Of a stretch of 64,000 bases of DNA, positions 35,852 to 48,030 are shown in pieces. The DNA lies in the NCBI GenBank assembly GCA_937983405.1, contig CALJZN010000043.1, positions 1 through 64,000 of the forward strand, in the 5' to 3' direction. Position 1 is the first letter of the stretch. Each line of letters starts with the position of its first letter. Origin of the DNA: an uncultured Paracoccaceae bacterium (lineage in GTDB: Bacteria; Pseudomonadota; Alphaproteobacteria; Rhodobacterales; Rhodobacteraceae). Position numbers and translations under genes: made by a program. The notes beneath the pieces were generated by a model. The model ran no database searches and was not told the origin of the DNA. It was given only the letters and a program-made list of their open reading frames with translations.

Positions 35852-36739
35852 ATGGCCATTCTCGTTGACCAGAACACCCGCGTGATCTGCCAGGGCTTTA
35901 CCGGCAGCCAGGGCACGTTCCATTCCGAACAGGCCATCGCCTACGGCACGAAGATGGTCGGCGGCGTGACGCCCGGGAAGGGCGGCAGCGTCCACCTCGG
36001 CCTGCCGGTATTCAATTCGGTGCACGAGGCGAAAACCGCGACGGGGGCGACCGCCAGCGCCATCTATGTGCCGCCCCCGTTCGCGGCCGATTCGATCCTC
36101 GAGGCGATCGACGCGGGGATGGAGCTGATCGTGTGCATCACCGAGGGCATCCCGGTGCTTGACATGATGCGCGTCAAGCGCGCGCTCGAGGGCAGCCGCT
36201 CGATCCTGATCGGGCCGAACTGCCCCGGCGTCATCACCCCCGATGCCTGCAAGATCGGCATCATGCCCGGCCACATCCACCGCCGCGGCAAGGTGGGGGT
36301 CGTCTCGCGCTCGGGCACGCTGACCTACGAGGCGGTGAAGCAGACGACCGACGTGGGCCTCGGGCAATCCACCTGCGTGGGCATCGGCGGCGACCCGATC
36401 AAGGGGACCGAGCACATCGACGTGCTGGAGTGGTTCCTGGCCGATCCCGAGACCGAGGCGATCATCATGATCGGCGAGATCGGCGGCACGGCCGAGGAGG
36501 AGGCGGCGCAGTTTCTGGCCGACGCCGCCCGCCGCGGCAGGGGCAAGCCCTGCGCGGGGTTCATCGCGGGGCGCACGGCGCCCAAGGGGCGGCGGATGGG
36601 CCATGCCGGGGCCATCGTCTCGGGCGGCAAGGGCGACGCCGAAAGCAAGATCGAGGCGATGAAGGCCGCCGGCCTCGTGGTGGCCGACAGCCCCGCGGGG
36701 CTGGGCGAGGCGGTGCTGAAGGCGATGGGCCGGGCATGA
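35852..36739 (+). CDS. sucD: Succinyl-CoA synthetase alpha subunit
   Basis: This 295-residue subunit carries the CoA-binding fold ([19 protein letters not shown]), [31 protein letters not shown] and the phosphorylated His in [16 protein letters not shown] strong AAGGAGG is placed before the ATG. The stop overlaps the DUF805 start, linking that membrane protein to the operon. Confidence 0.97.
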   Translation: MAILVDQNTRVICQGFTGSQGTFHSEQAIAYGTKMVGGVTPGKGGSVHLGLPVFNSVHEAKTATGATASAIYVPPPFAADSILEAIDAGMELIVCITEGIPVLDMMRVKRALEGSRSILIGPNCPGVITPDACKIGIMPGHIHRRGKVGVVSRSGTLTYEAVKQTTDVGLGQSTCVGIGGDPIKGTEHIDVLEWFLADPETEAIIMIGEIGGTAEEEAAQFLADAARRGRGKPCAGFIAGRTAPKGRRMGHAGAIVSGGKGDAESKIEAMKAAGLVVADSPAGLGEAVLKAMGRA

Positions 36740-37257
36740 GCTTCGCCACGGCCGTCCGCCGCTGTCTGGCGAACTACGCCACCTTCTCGGGCCGCGCGTC
36801 GCGGCCCGAGTTCTGGTATTTCGCGCTGTTCGTCGTCCTGGGCGGGAGTGTCGCCGCGCTGCTCGATGCCGCGCTTCTCGGGGCGGGCCGGTTCCAGGCC
36901 GGGCCCGGCCGGCTGGACGCGAGGGCCGACGGGCCGCTGGCCACGCTGTTCGGGCTGGCGATGGTCGTCCCCCACCTCGCCGCGGCCTGGCGGCGCATGC
37001 ACGACACCGGGCGGTCGGGGATCTTCGTGCTCTACCCGCTGCTGATCGTGATCGGGATCGGCAGCTTCATGAGCCTTGCCGGCGCCATCGCACCGCAAAG
37101 CGGGCCTGCCTTCGGCGGCGCCGTCGCGGCGCTGGTCTGGCTGTCCATGCTTGTCCTCGTCGTCTCGCCGCTGATCGTTCTGTGGTGGCTGGCGCGCCCG
37201 TCCCAGCCCGGCCCGAACGCCTACGGCCCCGCCCCCGCCTCCGCCTTCCAAAGGTGA
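36736..37257 (+). CDS. DUF805 family membrane protein
   Basis: This 173-residue protein has a soluble N-terminal signature [19 protein letters not shown] and four hydrophobic segments. [15 protein letters not shown] is the second DUF805 mark. The function is unknown. It overlaps sucD by four bases and ends four bases before sucA, so it is fully embedded in the suc operon. Confidence 0.85.
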   Translation: MSFATAVRRCLANYATFSGRASRPEFWYFALFVVLGGSVAALLDAALLGAGRFQAGPGRLDARADGPLATLFGLAMVVPHLAAAWRRMHDTGRSGIFVLYPLLIVIGIGSFMSLAGAIAPQSGPAFGGAVAALVWLSMLVLVVSPLIVLWWLARPSQPGPNAYGPAPASAFQR

Positions 37258-37261
37258 CGCC

Positions 37262-40222
37262 ATGACCGACCAGTCCCCGAACGACGCCTTCCATGCCTCG
37301 AGCTTCCTGCAGGGCCAGAACGCCGAATATGTCGAGGCGCTGCACGCCCGCTATGCCGCCGACCCGGCTTCGGTCGATGCCAGCTGGGCCGAGTTCTTCC
37401 GCGCGCTCGCCGAGCCCGAGGGCGATGTCCGCCGCCAGGCCCGCGGCGCGTCCTGGAGCCGGGGCGACTGGCCGCCCGCGCCGTCGGACGAGCTGACCGC
37501 CGCGCTGACCGGCGAGTGGCCCGCCGCGGCGAAAGAGGCCAAGGCCGTGCGCGAGAAGATCGCGGCCAAGGCCGCCGAAGGCGGGGTGGCGCTGTCGGAT
37601 GCGCAGGTCCAGCGCGCGGTGCTCGATTCGATCCGCGCGCTCATGCTGATCCGCGCCTACCGCATCCGCGGCCATCTGGTGGCCGACCTCGACCCGCTGG
37701 GCATGCGCAACGAAAAGCCGCACCCCGAGCTCGACCCCGTGTCCTACGGCTTCACCGAGGCCGACATGGACCGGCCGATCTTCCTTGACAACGTGCTGGG
37801 GCTGATGACCGCCTCGATGCGGCAGATCCTCGACATCGTGAAGCGGACCTACTGCGGCACCTTCGCGCTGCAGTACATGCACATCTCCGACCCGGCGCAG
37901 GCGGCCTGGCTGAAGGAGCGGATCGAGGGCTACGGCAAGGAGATCACCTTCACCAAGAACGGGCGCAAGGCGATCCTCAACAAGCTGGTCGAGGCCGAGG
38001 GATTCGAGAAATTCCTTCACGTCAAGTTCACGGGCACCAAGCGCTTCGGCCTCGACGGGGGCGAGGCGCTGATCCCGGCGATGGAGCAGATCATCAAGCG
38101 CGGCGGCGCGCTGGGGGTGCGCGAGATCGTCATCGGCATGCCCCACCGCGGCCGGCTGAACATTCTTGCCAACGTGATGATGAAGCCCTACCGCGCGATC
38201 TTTCACGAGTTCCAGGGCGGCAGCTTCAAGCCCGACGACGTGGACGGATCTGGCGATGTGAAATACCACCTCGGCGCCTCCTCCGACCGCACCTTCGACG
38301 GCAACACGGTGCATCTGTCGCTGACCGCGAACCCCAGCCATCTCGAGGCGGTGAACCCGGTCGTGCTGGGCAAGGCGCGGGCCAAGCAGGCGCAGGCGGG
38401 GGATACGGCGCGCAAGATGGTGCTGCCGGTGCTGCTGCATGGCGATGCGGCCTTTGCCGGGCAGGGCGTGGTCGCCGAGTGCTTCGGCCTGTCGGGGCTG
38501 GTCGGGCACCGCACTGGCGGGACGATCCACATCGTCGTCAACAACCAGATCGGCTTCACCACCGCCCCGTCCTACTCGCGGTCCTCGCCCTATCCCACCG
38601 ACATCGCGCTGATGGTCGAGGCGCCGATCTTCCATGTCAACGGCGACGACCCCGAGGCGGTGGTGCACGCCGCCAAGGTAGCCACCGAGTTCCGCCAGGA
38701 GTTCGGCCGCGACGTCGTGATCGACATGTTCTGCTATCGCCGGTTCGGCCACAACGAGGGCGACGAACCGATGTTCACCAATCCCGCGATGTACACCCGG
38801 ATCAAGCGGCACAAGACCACGCTCCAGCTGTATACCGAGCGGCTGGTGGCCGACGGGCTGATCCCCGAGGGCGAGATCGAGGACATGAAGGCCGCCTTCC
38901 AGGCCCGGCTGAACGCCGAGTTCGAGGCCGCCAAGGACTTCAAGCCCAACAAGGCCGACTGGCTGGACGGCCGCTGGGCCGGCTTCGAGCGCGAGCGCGA
39001 CGAGTATCAGCGCGGCCAGACCGCGATCTCGGACGCGGTGATGGATGAGGTCGGCGCGGCCCTGACGCGGGTGCCGCCGGGGTTCGACCTGCACAAGACC
39101 ATCGGCCGCCAGCTCGAGGCCAAGGCCGAGATGTTCCGCAGCGGCAAGGGCTTCGACTGGGCCACGGCCGAGGCGCTGGCGTTCGGCTCGCTGCTGGTCG
39201 AGGGGTTCCCGGTGCGACTGTCGGGGCAGGATTCGACGCGCGGCACCTTCAGCCAGCGCCATTCGGCCTTCATCGACCAGACGACCGAGGAGCGGCACTA
39301 TCCGCTCAACCACATCAAGGCGGGTCAGGCGCGCTACGAGGTCATCGATTCGATGCTGTCGGAATACGCCGTGCTCGGCTTCGAATACGGCTATTCGCTG
39401 GCCGAGCCGAACGCGCTGGTGATGTGGGAGGCGCAGTTCGGCGATTTCGCCAACGGCGCGCAGATCATGTTCGACCAGTTCATCAGTTCGGGCGAATCGA
39501 AATGGCTGCGGATGTCGGGCCTCGTGATGCTGCTGCCCCACGGCTACGAGGGGCAGGGGCCCGAACATTCCTCGGCGCGGCTGGAGCGGTTCCTGCAGAT
39601 GTGCGCCCAGGACAACTGGATCGTCGCCAACTGCTCGACGCCGGCCAACTATTTCCACATCCTGCGGCGGCAGATCCACCGCAGCTTCCGCAAGCCGCTG
39701 GTGCTGATGACGCCGAAATCGCTGCTGCGTCATCGCCTCTGCATCTCGGACCGGGAGGATTTCGTCACCGGCTCGTCCTTTCACCGGGTGCTGTGGGACG
39801 ATGCCGAACGCGGCCATTCGGACCTCGTGCTGCGGCCCGATGACGCGATCCGCCGCGTCGTGATCTGCTCGGGCAAGGTCTATTACGACCTGCTCGAGGC
39901 GCGCGACGCGCTCGGGCGGGACGACATCTATCTGCTGCGGATCGAGCAGTTCTACCCCTTCCCCGCCAACTCGCTGATGCACGAGCTCGCGCGGTTCAAG
40001 GGCGCCGAGATCGTCTGGTGCCAGGAGGAACCCAAGAACCAGGGCGCCTGGGCGTTCATGGAGCCCAATCTGGAATGGGTTCTCGGGCGCCTCGGCGCCG
40101 CCCACGCCCGCGCGCGCTATGTCGGCCGCCCCGCCTCGGCCGCGCCGGCGACGGGGCTCGCCAGCCAGCACAAGGCCCAGCAAGAGGCGCTCGTCTCCGA
40201 AGCGCTGAGCATCGAAGGATAG
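37262..40222 (+). CDS. sucA: 2-oxoglutarate dehydrogenase E1 component
   Basis: This 986-residue thiamine-diphosphate enzyme decarboxylates 2-oxoglutarate and passes the succinyl group to the lipoyl arm of SucB. The N-terminal E2-binding segment is [20 protein letters not shown]. Other blocks are [15 protein letters not shown], the catalytic-core stretch HLGASSDR to [18 protein letters not shown], and [15 protein letters not shown]. The C-terminal [15 protein letters not shown] block is conserved. The length is typical. Confidence 0.97.
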   Translation: MTDQSPNDAFHASSFLQGQNAEYVEALHARYAADPASVDASWAEFFRALAEPEGDVRRQARGASWSRGDWPPAPSDELTAALTGEWPAAAKEAKAVREKIAAKAAEGGVALSDAQVQRAVLDSIRALMLIRAYRIRGHLVADLDPLGMRNEKPHPELDPVSYGFTEADMDRPIFLDNVLGLMTASMRQILDIVKRTYCGTFALQYMHISDPAQAAWLKERIEGYGKEITFTKNGRKAILNKLVEAEGFEKFLHVKFTGTKRFGLDGGEALIPAMEQIIKRGGALGVREIVIGMPHRGRLNILANVMMKPYRAIFHEFQGGSFKPDDVDGSGDVKYHLGASSDRTFDGNTVHLSLTANPSHLEAVNPVVLGKARAKQAQAGDTARKMVLPVLLHGDAAFAGQGVVAECFGLSGLVGHRTGGTIHIVVNNQIGFTTAPSYSRSSPYPTDIALMVEAPIFHVNGDDPEAVVHAAKVATEFRQEFGRDVVIDMFCYRRFGHNEGDEPMFTNPAMYTRIKRHKTTLQLYTERLVADGLIPEGEIEDMKAAFQARLNAEFEAAKDFKPNKADWLDGRWAGFERERDEYQRGQTAISDAVMDEVGAALTRVPPGFDLHKTIGRQLEAKAEMFRSGKGFDWATAEALAFGSLLVEGFPVRLSGQDSTRGTFSQRHSAFIDQTTEERHYPLNHIKAGQARYEVIDSMLSEYAVLGFEYGYSLAEPNALVMWEAQFGDFANGAQIMFDQFISSGESKWLRMSGLVMLLPHGYEGQGPEHSSARLERFLQMCAQDNWIVANCSTPANYFHILRRQIHRSFRKPLVLMTPKSLLRHRLCISDREDFVTGSSFHRVLWDDAERGHSDLVLRPDDAIRRVVICSGKVYYDLLEARDALGRDDIYLLRIEQFYPFPANSLMHELARFKGAEIVWCQEEPKNQGAWAFMEPNLEWVLGRLGAAHARARYVGRPASAAPATGLASQHKAQQEALVSEALSIEG

Positions 40223-40226
40223 ACCG

Positions 40227-41765
40227 ATGACCATCGAAGTCCGCGTGCCCACCCTGGGCGAAAGCGTCACCGAGGCCACGGTGGCCACCTGGTTCAAGAA
40301 GCCGGGCGACATGGTGGCGGCCGACGAGATGCTGTGCGAGCTCGAGACCGACAAGGTGACGGTCGAGGTGCCCGCCCCCGCCGCCGGGCGGCTGGCCGAG
40401 ATCGTCGCCGCCGAAGGCTCGACCGTGGGCGTGGCCGCGCTTCTGGCCACGCTGACCGAGGCGGAGGAGGGCGCCGCCGCGACGGCCGCCGCTGCCCCGG
40501 CTGCCGCGGCCGCCGCTGCCCCGGCTGCCGCTGCACAGGCCGCGGCCGCCGTGGCCCGGTCGGTGCCCGTGATGGTGCCCGCGCTGGGCGAAAGCGTGAC
40601 CGAGGCCACCGTCTCGGCCTGGCGCAAGGCGGCCGGGGATCCCGTGGCGCAGGACGAGATCCTGTGCGACCTCGAGACCGACAAGGTCTCGGTCGAGGTG
40701 CCGTCCCCCGCCTCGGGCGTGCTGTCGGAGGTTCTGGCCCCCCAGGGCAGCACGGTGCAGGCCGGCGGTCGGCTGGGCACCATCGCGGCCGGGGCCGCGG
40801 CGCCTGCCGCGGAGCCCGGGACGACGGCGGCGGTGGCGCCGCCGGCCCCGGACAAGCCCCGCGCGCCCGAGGATGCGCCCTCGGCGCGGAAGATGATGGC
40901 CGAGGCCGGGCTTGACCGCGACCGGGTGACGGCCTCGGGCCGCGACGGCAGGATCATGAAGCAAGACGTCCAGGCCGCGCTGCGCACCGCGGCCCCTGCG
41001 GCGCAGCCCGCTGCGGTGGCCGCCCCCGCCCCGGTGCCGCGCGCGCCGGTTCTGGCCGAGGACGCCGCCCGCGAGGAGCGGGTGCGGATGACCCGCCTGC
41101 GCCAGACCATCGCGCGGCGGCTGAAGGAGGCGCAGAACACTGCCGCGATGCTGACCACCTACAACGAGGTGGACATGTCGGGCATCATCGAGCTGCGCAA
41201 CGACTACAAGGACGCCTTCGAGAAGAAGCACGGCGTCAAGCTCGGCTTCATGTCGTTCTTCGTGAGGGCCTGCTGCCACGCGCTCAAGGAGGTGCCCGAG
41301 GTCAACGCCGAGATCGACGGCCAGGATGTGGTCTACAAGCACTATGTCCACATGGGCGTCGCGGTGGGCACGCCCAGCGGGCTGGTCGTGCCCGTGGTGC
41401 GCGATGCCGACGCGATGTCCTTTGCCGCGATCGAGAAGAAGATCGCCGAACTGGGCGCGCGCGCCCGCGACGGCAAGCTGTCGATGGCCGAGATGCAGGG
41501 CGGCAGCTTCACCATCTCGAACGGCGGGGTCTATGGCAGCCTGATGTCCTCGCCCATCCTGAACCCGCCGCAGTCGGGCATCCTGGGGATGCACAAGATC
41601 CAGGATCGCCCGGTGGTGGTGAAGGGCCAGATCGTGATCCGGCCGATGATGTATCTGGCGCTGTCCTACGATCACCGGATCGTTGACGGGAAGGGGGCGG
41701 TGACGTTCCTTGTCCGCGTCAAGGAGGCGCTCGAGGATCCGCGCCGCCTGCTGATGGATCTCTGA
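40227..41765 (+). CDS. sucB: 2-oxoglutarate dehydrogenase E2 component with two lipoyl domains
   Basis: This 512-residue dihydrolipoyl succinyltransferase carries two lipoyl domains, with lipoyl-lysines at 43 and 153 ([11 protein letters not shown] and [11 protein letters not shown]), joined by an Ala-rich linker. A peripheral-subunit-binding domain ([16 protein letters not shown]) follows at about 217-250, then the catalytic domain with [17 protein letters not shown]. Most SucB proteins have one lipoyl domain; two is seen in some Rhodobacterales. The domains are similar but not identical in DNA, which argues against an assembly duplication. It starts four bases after sucA. Confidence 0.96.
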   Translation: MTIEVRVPTLGESVTEATVATWFKKPGDMVAADEMLCELETDKVTVEVPAPAAGRLAEIVAAEGSTVGVAALLATLTEAEEGAAATAAAAPAAAAAAAPAAAAQAAAAVARSVPVMVPALGESVTEATVSAWRKAAGDPVAQDEILCDLETDKVSVEVPSPASGVLSEVLAPQGSTVQAGGRLGTIAAGAAAPAAEPGTTAAVAPPAPDKPRAPEDAPSARKMMAEAGLDRDRVTASGRDGRIMKQDVQAALRTAAPAAQPAAVAAPAPVPRAPVLAEDAAREERVRMTRLRQTIARRLKEAQNTAAMLTTYNEVDMSGIIELRNDYKDAFEKKHGVKLGFMSFFVRACCHALKEVPEVNAEIDGQDVVYKHYVHMGVAVGTPSGLVVPVVRDADAMSFAAIEKKIAELGARARDGKLSMAEMQGGSFTISNGGVYGSLMSSPILNPPQSGILGMHKIQDRPVVVKGQIVIRPMMYLALSYDHRIVDGKGAVTFLVRVKEALEDPRRLLMDL

Positions 41766-41829
41766 CGCAAAGGGCCGGCCCCGCCCGGGCGCCGGTCCGC
41801 CCGATGCCCGCCGACCGGAAGGAGACGGC

Positions 41830-42222
41830 ATGTCCCCCGAACTCACGACCCTGGCGCTGGCCGGCCTGCTGCAGGCCGTGCAGCTCGTCCTGTTCGCCGT
41901 TCCCGCCAACCGCGAGCTTGGCCCCGACTACACCGCCGGACCCCGCGATGCGCCGCCCAAGCCGCTGTCGCCGGTCGCGGGCCGGCTGCAACGGGCGCTG
42001 AACAACCATTTCGAGGGGCTGATCCTGTTCACCCTCGCCGTGGTCGTCGTCACCCTCTCGGGCAAGGCCTCGGCCTTCACCGCTGCCTGCGCCTGGGTCT
42101 ACCTGGCCGCGCGCGTCCTCTACGTCCCCGCCTATGCCCTGGGCCTGCGCCCCTGGCGATCGGTGGTGTGGGCGGCGGGCTTCTTCGCCACGCTTGCGAT
42201 GATCGTCGCGGCCCTGCTCTAG
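41830..42222 (+). CDS. MAPEG family membrane protein
   Basis: This 130-residue four-helix protein has LQRALNNHFEGLILFTLAVV and WVYLAARVLYVPAYALGLRPWR, the signature of the membrane-associated eicosanoid/glutathione-metabolism family. The bacterial substrate is unknown. It lies between sucB and lpdA, 18 bases before the lpdA ATG. Confidence 0.88.
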   Translation: MSPELTTLALAGLLQAVQLVLFAVPANRELGPDYTAGPRDAPPKPLSPVAGRLQRALNNHFEGLILFTLAVVVVTLSGKASAFTAACAWVYLAARVLYVPAYALGLRPWRSVVWAAGFFATLAMIVAALL

Positions 42223-42240
42223 CTGATCCGGAGACACCCC

Positions 42241-43629
<1,389 letters not shown>

Positions 43630-43696
43630 TGCCGGCGCGACCCGAACGGCGGGGCGCCCGGCGCGCCGCGCCCGGTGCCGACGGGGGAGGGCAGCG

Positions 43697-44680
43697 TTGA
43701 CCGGACTGCTCGAGCTCGCGGCGCAGAACCTGATCTCTCCCGCGATCCTGTGCTTCGTGCTGGGGCTGGCGGCGGCGCTGGCGCGCTCGGACCTGTCGGT
43801 GCCCGAGGCGGCGGCGAAGGCCTTGGCGCTCTATCTGCTGTTCGCCATCGGCTTCAAGGGCGGCGTCGCGCTGGTCGAGGCCGGGGTGGGCGTGCAGCTG
43901 GGCGCGGCCCTGCTGGCGGGCGCGGCCCTGTCCTTCGCCCTGCCCTTCGTTGCCTTCGCGATGCTGCGCGCGATGTCCTCGCTCTCGCCGGTCGATGCGG
44001 CGGCGGTGGCGGGGCACTACGGCTCGATCTCGATCGTGACCTTCGTCGCGGCGACGGCGTCGCTGTCGGCCATGGGCGTGGCGTTCGAGGGCTGGATGGT
44101 CGCCGTTGCCGCGGCGATGGAGGTGCCCGCCATCGTTTCCGCGCTGTGGCTGGCGCTGCGCGGCGGCGCCGCGGGGGGCGAGCGGATGGACGCGCGCCTC
44201 TGGCGCGAGGTGATGCTGAACGGCTCGATCGTGCTGCTGGTCGGCGCCTTCGCCATCGGCTGGATCACCGGGCCCGCCGGGCGGGCCGAGATTTCCAGTT
44301 TCATCGACGCCCCCTTCCGCGGCGTGCTCTGCCTGTTCCTGCTGGACATGGGGCTGGTCGCAGGGCGCGGACTGCGCGCGGCGCGGGGCCAGCTGACCGG
44401 CGGAACCGTGGCCTTCGGGGTGGTGATGCCGCCCGTGGGCGCGGCGTTCGGGCTGGCCGCGGGGGCGGCGCTGGGCCTTTCGACCGGGGGCGCGGCGCTG
44501 CTGGCGGTGCTCTGCGCCTCGGCCTCCTACATCGCGGTGCCGGCCGCGATGCGGGTGGCGCTGCCCCAGGCCAACACAGGCCTTGCGCTGGCGCTGGCGC
44601 TGGCGGTGACCTTTCCCTTCAACCTCGTCGTCGGCATTCCGCTCTATGCCGCCGCCGCCCAGGCCCTGACCGGAGGCTGA
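43697..44680 (+). CDS. SbtA-like sodium-dependent bicarbonate transporter family protein
   Basis: This 327-residue protein has ten helices and resembles the cyanobacterial SbtA family (DUF897). Signs are ISPAILCFVLGLAAALARSD, IGFKGGVALVEAGVG, the GHYGSISIVTFVAA block where SbtA binds bicarbonate and Na+, and CASASYIAVPAAMRVALPQA. The start is TTG at 43697 with GGGGAGGG upstream. The gene after it encodes a PII-like protein, exactly as in sbtA-sbtB pairs. Bicarbonate could feed carboxylases of the ethylmalonyl-CoA pathway; that link is inferred. Confidence 0.82.
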   Translation: MTGLLELAAQNLISPAILCFVLGLAAALARSDLSVPEAAAKALALYLLFAIGFKGGVALVEAGVGVQLGAALLAGAALSFALPFVAFAMLRAMSSLSPVDAAAVAGHYGSISIVTFVAATASLSAMGVAFEGWMVAVAAAMEVPAIVSALWLALRGGAAGGERMDARLWREVMLNGSIVLLVGAFAIGWITGPAGRAEISSFIDAPFRGVLCLFLLDMGLVAGRGLRAARGQLTGGTVAFGVVMPPVGAAFGLAAGAALGLSTGGAALLAVLCASASYIAVPAAMRVALPQANTGLALALALAVTFPFNLVVGIPLYAAAAQALTGG

Positions 44681-44683
44681 GCG

Positions 44684-44995
44684 ATGCAGACCCATGTCGC
44701 CAAGCGCGTCGAGATCATCATCGAGGCGGTCATGGAACGCCGCCTGACCGAGGCGCTGACCGCCGCGGGCGTCACCGGCTACACCGTGCTGCCGGTGCAG
44801 GGCGGATCGGGGCGTTCGGGCGAGTGGAGCCGCGAGGGGCAGGTGGGCCGGGCGGGCGGCATGGTCGCCGTGATCTGCCTGATCCGGCCCGAGCGTCTGG
44901 ACGGCCTCCTCGAGGCCGCCTTCCGTGTGGTCGAGCGGCATATCGGCGTGGTCAGCGTCACCGACTGCGCCATCCTGCGGGCCGAGCGGTTCTGA
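44684..44995 (+). CDS. PII-like regulatory protein, SbtB type
   Basis: This 103-residue ferredoxin-like protein starts with AKRVEIIIEAVMERRLTEAL, has a T-loop GGSGRSGEWSREGQVGRAGG and ends VVSVTDCAILRAERF. No Tyr for uridylylation lies in the T-loop. The C-terminal CGxxxxC loop of cyanobacterial SbtB is absent. By context it should gate the transporter encoded three bases upstream in response to adenine nucleotides. The ligand is unproven. Confidence 0.82.
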   Translation: MQTHVAKRVEIIIEAVMERRLTEALTAAGVTGYTVLPVQGGSGRSGEWSREGQVGRAGGMVAVICLIRPERLDGLLEAAFRVVERHIGVVSVTDCAILRAERF

Positions 44996-45050
44996 CGGCG
45001 GCCCGCGACGGCCTGCGACACCGGCGCGACGGTGCAGCGACGGGCGCAGG

Positions 45051-45095
45051 CGATAGGGGCGCGGGCGATAGGGGCGCGGCCGATAGGGGCGCGGG
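45051..45095. repeat. Three 15-bp tandem repeats between convergent genes
   Basis: CGATAGGGGCGCGGS occurs at 45051, 45066 and 45081. Only the last base differs. The array lies between the stops of the PII-like gene and the DUF2339 gene. Confidence 0.9.
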
Positions 45096-45105
45096 CGAGC
45101 GCCCG

Positions 45106-47820
45106 TCAGGCCGGCCCGCGCGGTCCGGTGAAGACGAAACGGCGATAGAGCCGGCCGATCCCGATCAGCGCCAGGCCGAGGCCGAGGAACGAGGCGACGC
45201 GGTAGAGCCCGGTCAGGCCGGACATGTCGTAGAGAAAGGCCTTGGCCACCGCCGCCAGCAGCACCGCCAGCGCCAGGTGCCGCCAGACCGCCGTGCGCAT
45301 GACGATGCCGGCCGCCAGCAGGGCAAGCGCAAAGACGATCCAGACTGCGGAGTAGGCGTAAAGCTCGAGATCGCTCGGCGCGCCGTCGCGGACGGCGCCG
45401 GGCAGGCCCGGCACCGGATGCAGGCCGAGCGCGATGTCGCTGCCCTGGAAGGCGCGCCGGAGCTCGAGCGTGACCCACAGGAAGGCCAGCGCCCCGGCCA
45501 GCACCCGCAGCAGGGCGGCGGCGGCCGCGCCCAGCGCCGCGCCATGCCTTGCCGCGATCAGCCCGAACAGCACCGCCGGCAGCAGATAGGCCAGGCCGAG
45601 GAGGTTGAGGATCGGCCAGCTCCCCACGGGATGGGGCACGAGAAGCGGGTTGTCGCGCAGCGCGGTCAGCAGCACCGTCTGGGCCGCGGCAAGCCCCAGA
45701 AGCGCAAGGCCCCCCCAGCGTGCCAGCGGCAGCCGCCCCGTCGCCGCGGGCGACAGCAGCATCGCCGCCGCCGCCAGCCACCACGCCGCCTGCACCGCCT
45801 GGTCGAACAGCGGGTAGCCCGGCGCGTCGAGCGCCCCCGCCGTCCACAGTCGCAGCTGCAGCGCCACCGCAAGAACCCCCAGCCCCAGCCCCGCCGCTGC
45901 GCTGGCCGCCGCCAGCGGGTCGCGCGCCGGGTCGCCGAAGCGCGGCGCGGCCGCCAGCAGCGCCGCCGCCGGCAGGCCGTAGACGTACAGCACCCAGCCG
46001 ATCCAGGGCGGCAGCCCGCCCGAATACGCCAGCACCTGCGGGTTCAGGACAAGCCGCACCAGCACGGTGGCGACCGCCAGCGCCGCGACCCACCGCAGCA
46101 TGGGCACCGGCAGGCGCGACCAGATCCAGCCCAGCGCCAGCACCTGAAGCGCCAGCGCGACCGTGAGCCACCCCTCGCGCAGCAGGCAGGCGCAGGCGAA
46201 GGCCAGCGCCGCCGTCACCCCGGCGGCATAAAGGCCGAGCGGGGTCGGCCCGGCCTCAAGCCCCATCGCGGCACGGACCCGCGCGGCGGCGAGAAGGAAC
46301 AGCGCCGCGAGGCCCGCGGCCAGCACCGCCCAGCGCAGGTCCGGGGCAAGGCCGCCGATCCGCCAGTAGCCGAGCGCGAAGAGAAACAGCGGCATCCCCG
46401 CCGACAGCCCCGCCCACAGCGCCGGGCGCCGCGCCCGGGGAAGCGCAAGAAACCCGCCCAGCCCGAACAGCAGGGCAAAGCCCGCCAGCGCCCGGGCGAA
46501 AGCGGCAAAGCCCGCGGGCATCGCGAAAGGGCCATAGCCGGGATGGAACGTCTCGATCCCCTGAAAGGCCAGATCGTCCCCGGGCAGCAGGCGCGGCGGC
46601 ACCGGCCAGACGAGCAGCGCCGCCGCGACGGCCAGCGCCGCGACCAGCGCCATCGCCTCGAACGCCGCGCGGCGCAGGCCCAGCAGGCCGGCCAGCGCCG
46701 CGTGCAGGCCGAGGACCACGAAGGCCGGGCCGTTGAAGGCGCAGGCGCGCGCCAGCAGCACCAGAAACGCCCCCGCCAGCGCCGTTCCGGCCAGCGCAAG
46801 GCCCGGGCCCGCCGTCCAGCCCAGCGCCGCGGCGCGCGGCGTCGCGGCGGCAGCGGGCGCGGCCGCCCGCGCCCGGCCCAGCAGCGCGAAGGCCGCCGTC
46901 ACGGCCAGAGCATGGGCCGACAGCACGCCCTGATCGGCCGGAACGAACGGCCCGGCCAGCCAGGCCAGCGGCCAGCCGAAGGCGCCGGCCAGACAGCCCA
47001 GCGTCAGGAAGGGCCATGGGCGGACGCGGATCAGCACCAGCGACGCGGCCGTCAGCACCGAGACAAACAGGAACACCGGCAGCGCCTGCGGATCGTCCGA
47101 GGCGACGAGCGCCGGCACGAGGTAGCCGCCCGCGATCCCGAGCAGCGCGACGAACCGGCCCTGCCGCGCCGCCAACGCCAGCGCGGCGAGGCTCGCCGCG
47201 GCCAGCGCCGCAAAGGCCGCCGCCGGGCCCAGCAGGCCGAACAGCCCGTGCGCGGCATAGAGGCTGACGTAGACGGCAAAGACCCCGGCCGCCGTCAGCG
47301 CCGGGCCGACGGGATCGGCGCCGTCCCCCCCGCCCAGCGGATGGCGGTGCGCCCATTCGCCCGCGGCCACCAGCCCCGCGCCCAGGGCAAGGCCAAGCCC
47401 GACCCGCATCGCCGGGCCCAGCCACCCCTGCTCGACCGCGTAGCGGAACAGGAACACCGCCGCGAGCGCCACGGTCAACCCGCCCAGCCAGACCATCCAG
47501 CGCGCCGCGAACGCCTCTTCCAGGCCGCGCCGCCGCCTGCGGGGCGGGCTCGCGCCCTCGGCCGCCGCCGGGGCCGCGGTCGCCGCAGGGGCCTCGGCCC
47601 TTGCCGGGGCGTGGGTCGTCGCCGGGCCCGCGGTGGTCGCGGCGACGGCGGGCGCGGGTGCCGACCCGGCGGTGCGGGCCGGCGCGCCCTCGAGCAGCCG
47701 AAGCCGGCGCTCGACCCGTCGCAGGCGCAGCAGCAACAGGATCAGCCCGGCCGGCAGGACGAGAACGCCGATCACGAACCAGGCCGCCACGAGGATGCCG
47801 AGCAGTTCGAAGCCGTCCAA
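45106..47820 (-). CDS. DUF2339 polytopic membrane protein
   Basis: This very large membrane protein (904 residues) has an N-terminal helix (FELLGILVAAWFVIGVLVLP), an Arg-rich coil, an Ala/Pro-rich linker and the LEEAFAARWMVWLGGLTVAL entry into some 25 or more helices. The C-terminus KAFLYDMSGLTGLYRVASFL is the most conserved DUF2339 block. The function is unknown. No ATG lies near the natural beginning. TTG at 47820 after GGGGGGCGG is the best start. It diverges from the enoyl-CoA hydratase gene. Confidence 0.85.
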   Translation of the reverse strand: MDGFELLGILVAAWFVIGVLVLPAGLILLLLRLRRVERRLRLLEGAPARTAGSAPAPAVAATTAGPATTHAPARAEAPAATAAPAAAEGASPPRRRRRGLEEAFAARWMVWLGGLTVALAAVFLFRYAVEQGWLGPAMRVGLGLALGAGLVAAGEWAHRHPLGGGDGADPVGPALTAAGVFAVYVSLYAAHGLFGLLGPAAAFAALAAASLAALALAARQGRFVALLGIAGGYLVPALVASDDPQALPVFLFVSVLTAASLVLIRVRPWPFLTLGCLAGAFGWPLAWLAGPFVPADQGVLSAHALAVTAAFALLGRARAAAPAAAATPRAAALGWTAGPGLALAGTALAGAFLVLLARACAFNGPAFVVLGLHAALAGLLGLRRAAFEAMALVAALAVAAALLVWPVPPRLLPGDDLAFQGIETFHPGYGPFAMPAGFAAFARALAGFALLFGLGGFLALPRARRPALWAGLSAGMPLFLFALGYWRIGGLAPDLRWAVLAAGLAALFLLAAARVRAAMGLEAGPTPLGLYAAGVTAALAFACACLLREGWLTVALALQVLALGWIWSRLPVPMLRWVAALAVATVLVRLVLNPQVLAYSGGLPPWIGWVLYVYGLPAAALLAAAPRFGDPARDPLAAASAAAGLGLGVLAVALQLRLWTAGALDAPGYPLFDQAVQAAWWLAAAAMLLSPAATGRLPLARWGGLALLGLAAAQTVLLTALRDNPLLVPHPVGSWPILNLLGLAYLLPAVLFGLIAARHGAALGAAAAALLRVLAGALAFLWVTLELRRAFQGSDIALGLHPVPGLPGAVRDGAPSDLELYAYSAVWIVFALALLAAGIVMRTAVWRHLALAVLLAAVAKAFLYDMSGLTGLYRVASFLGLGLALIGIGRLYRRFVFTGPRGPA

Positions 47821-48030
47821 GATCCGCCCCCCGCGGCCGCGGCGGCCGCCCTGCGCGGGCGCGACTGTGCCGCAGGCCGGCGCGCCTGCGCAAGCCGGCC
47901 GCGGGGGCGATCCTGGCGGCGCGGGCCGGCCCCGCACCGGTTGGCGGGGGGCCTGTGCCTCGCCGGGCTTGCCAAGGGCGCCCGGGCGCGCCAGATGGCG
48001 CCACCCCTGCCCCAACCCGCGAGCCGCGCC

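Noticed and set aside
37067..41158. A 1363-codon open frame on the minus strand
   Set aside because: It is exactly antisense to sucA and sucB, has repetitive Arg/Ala/Gly composition and no family motif. High GC removes stop codons from the opposite strand.
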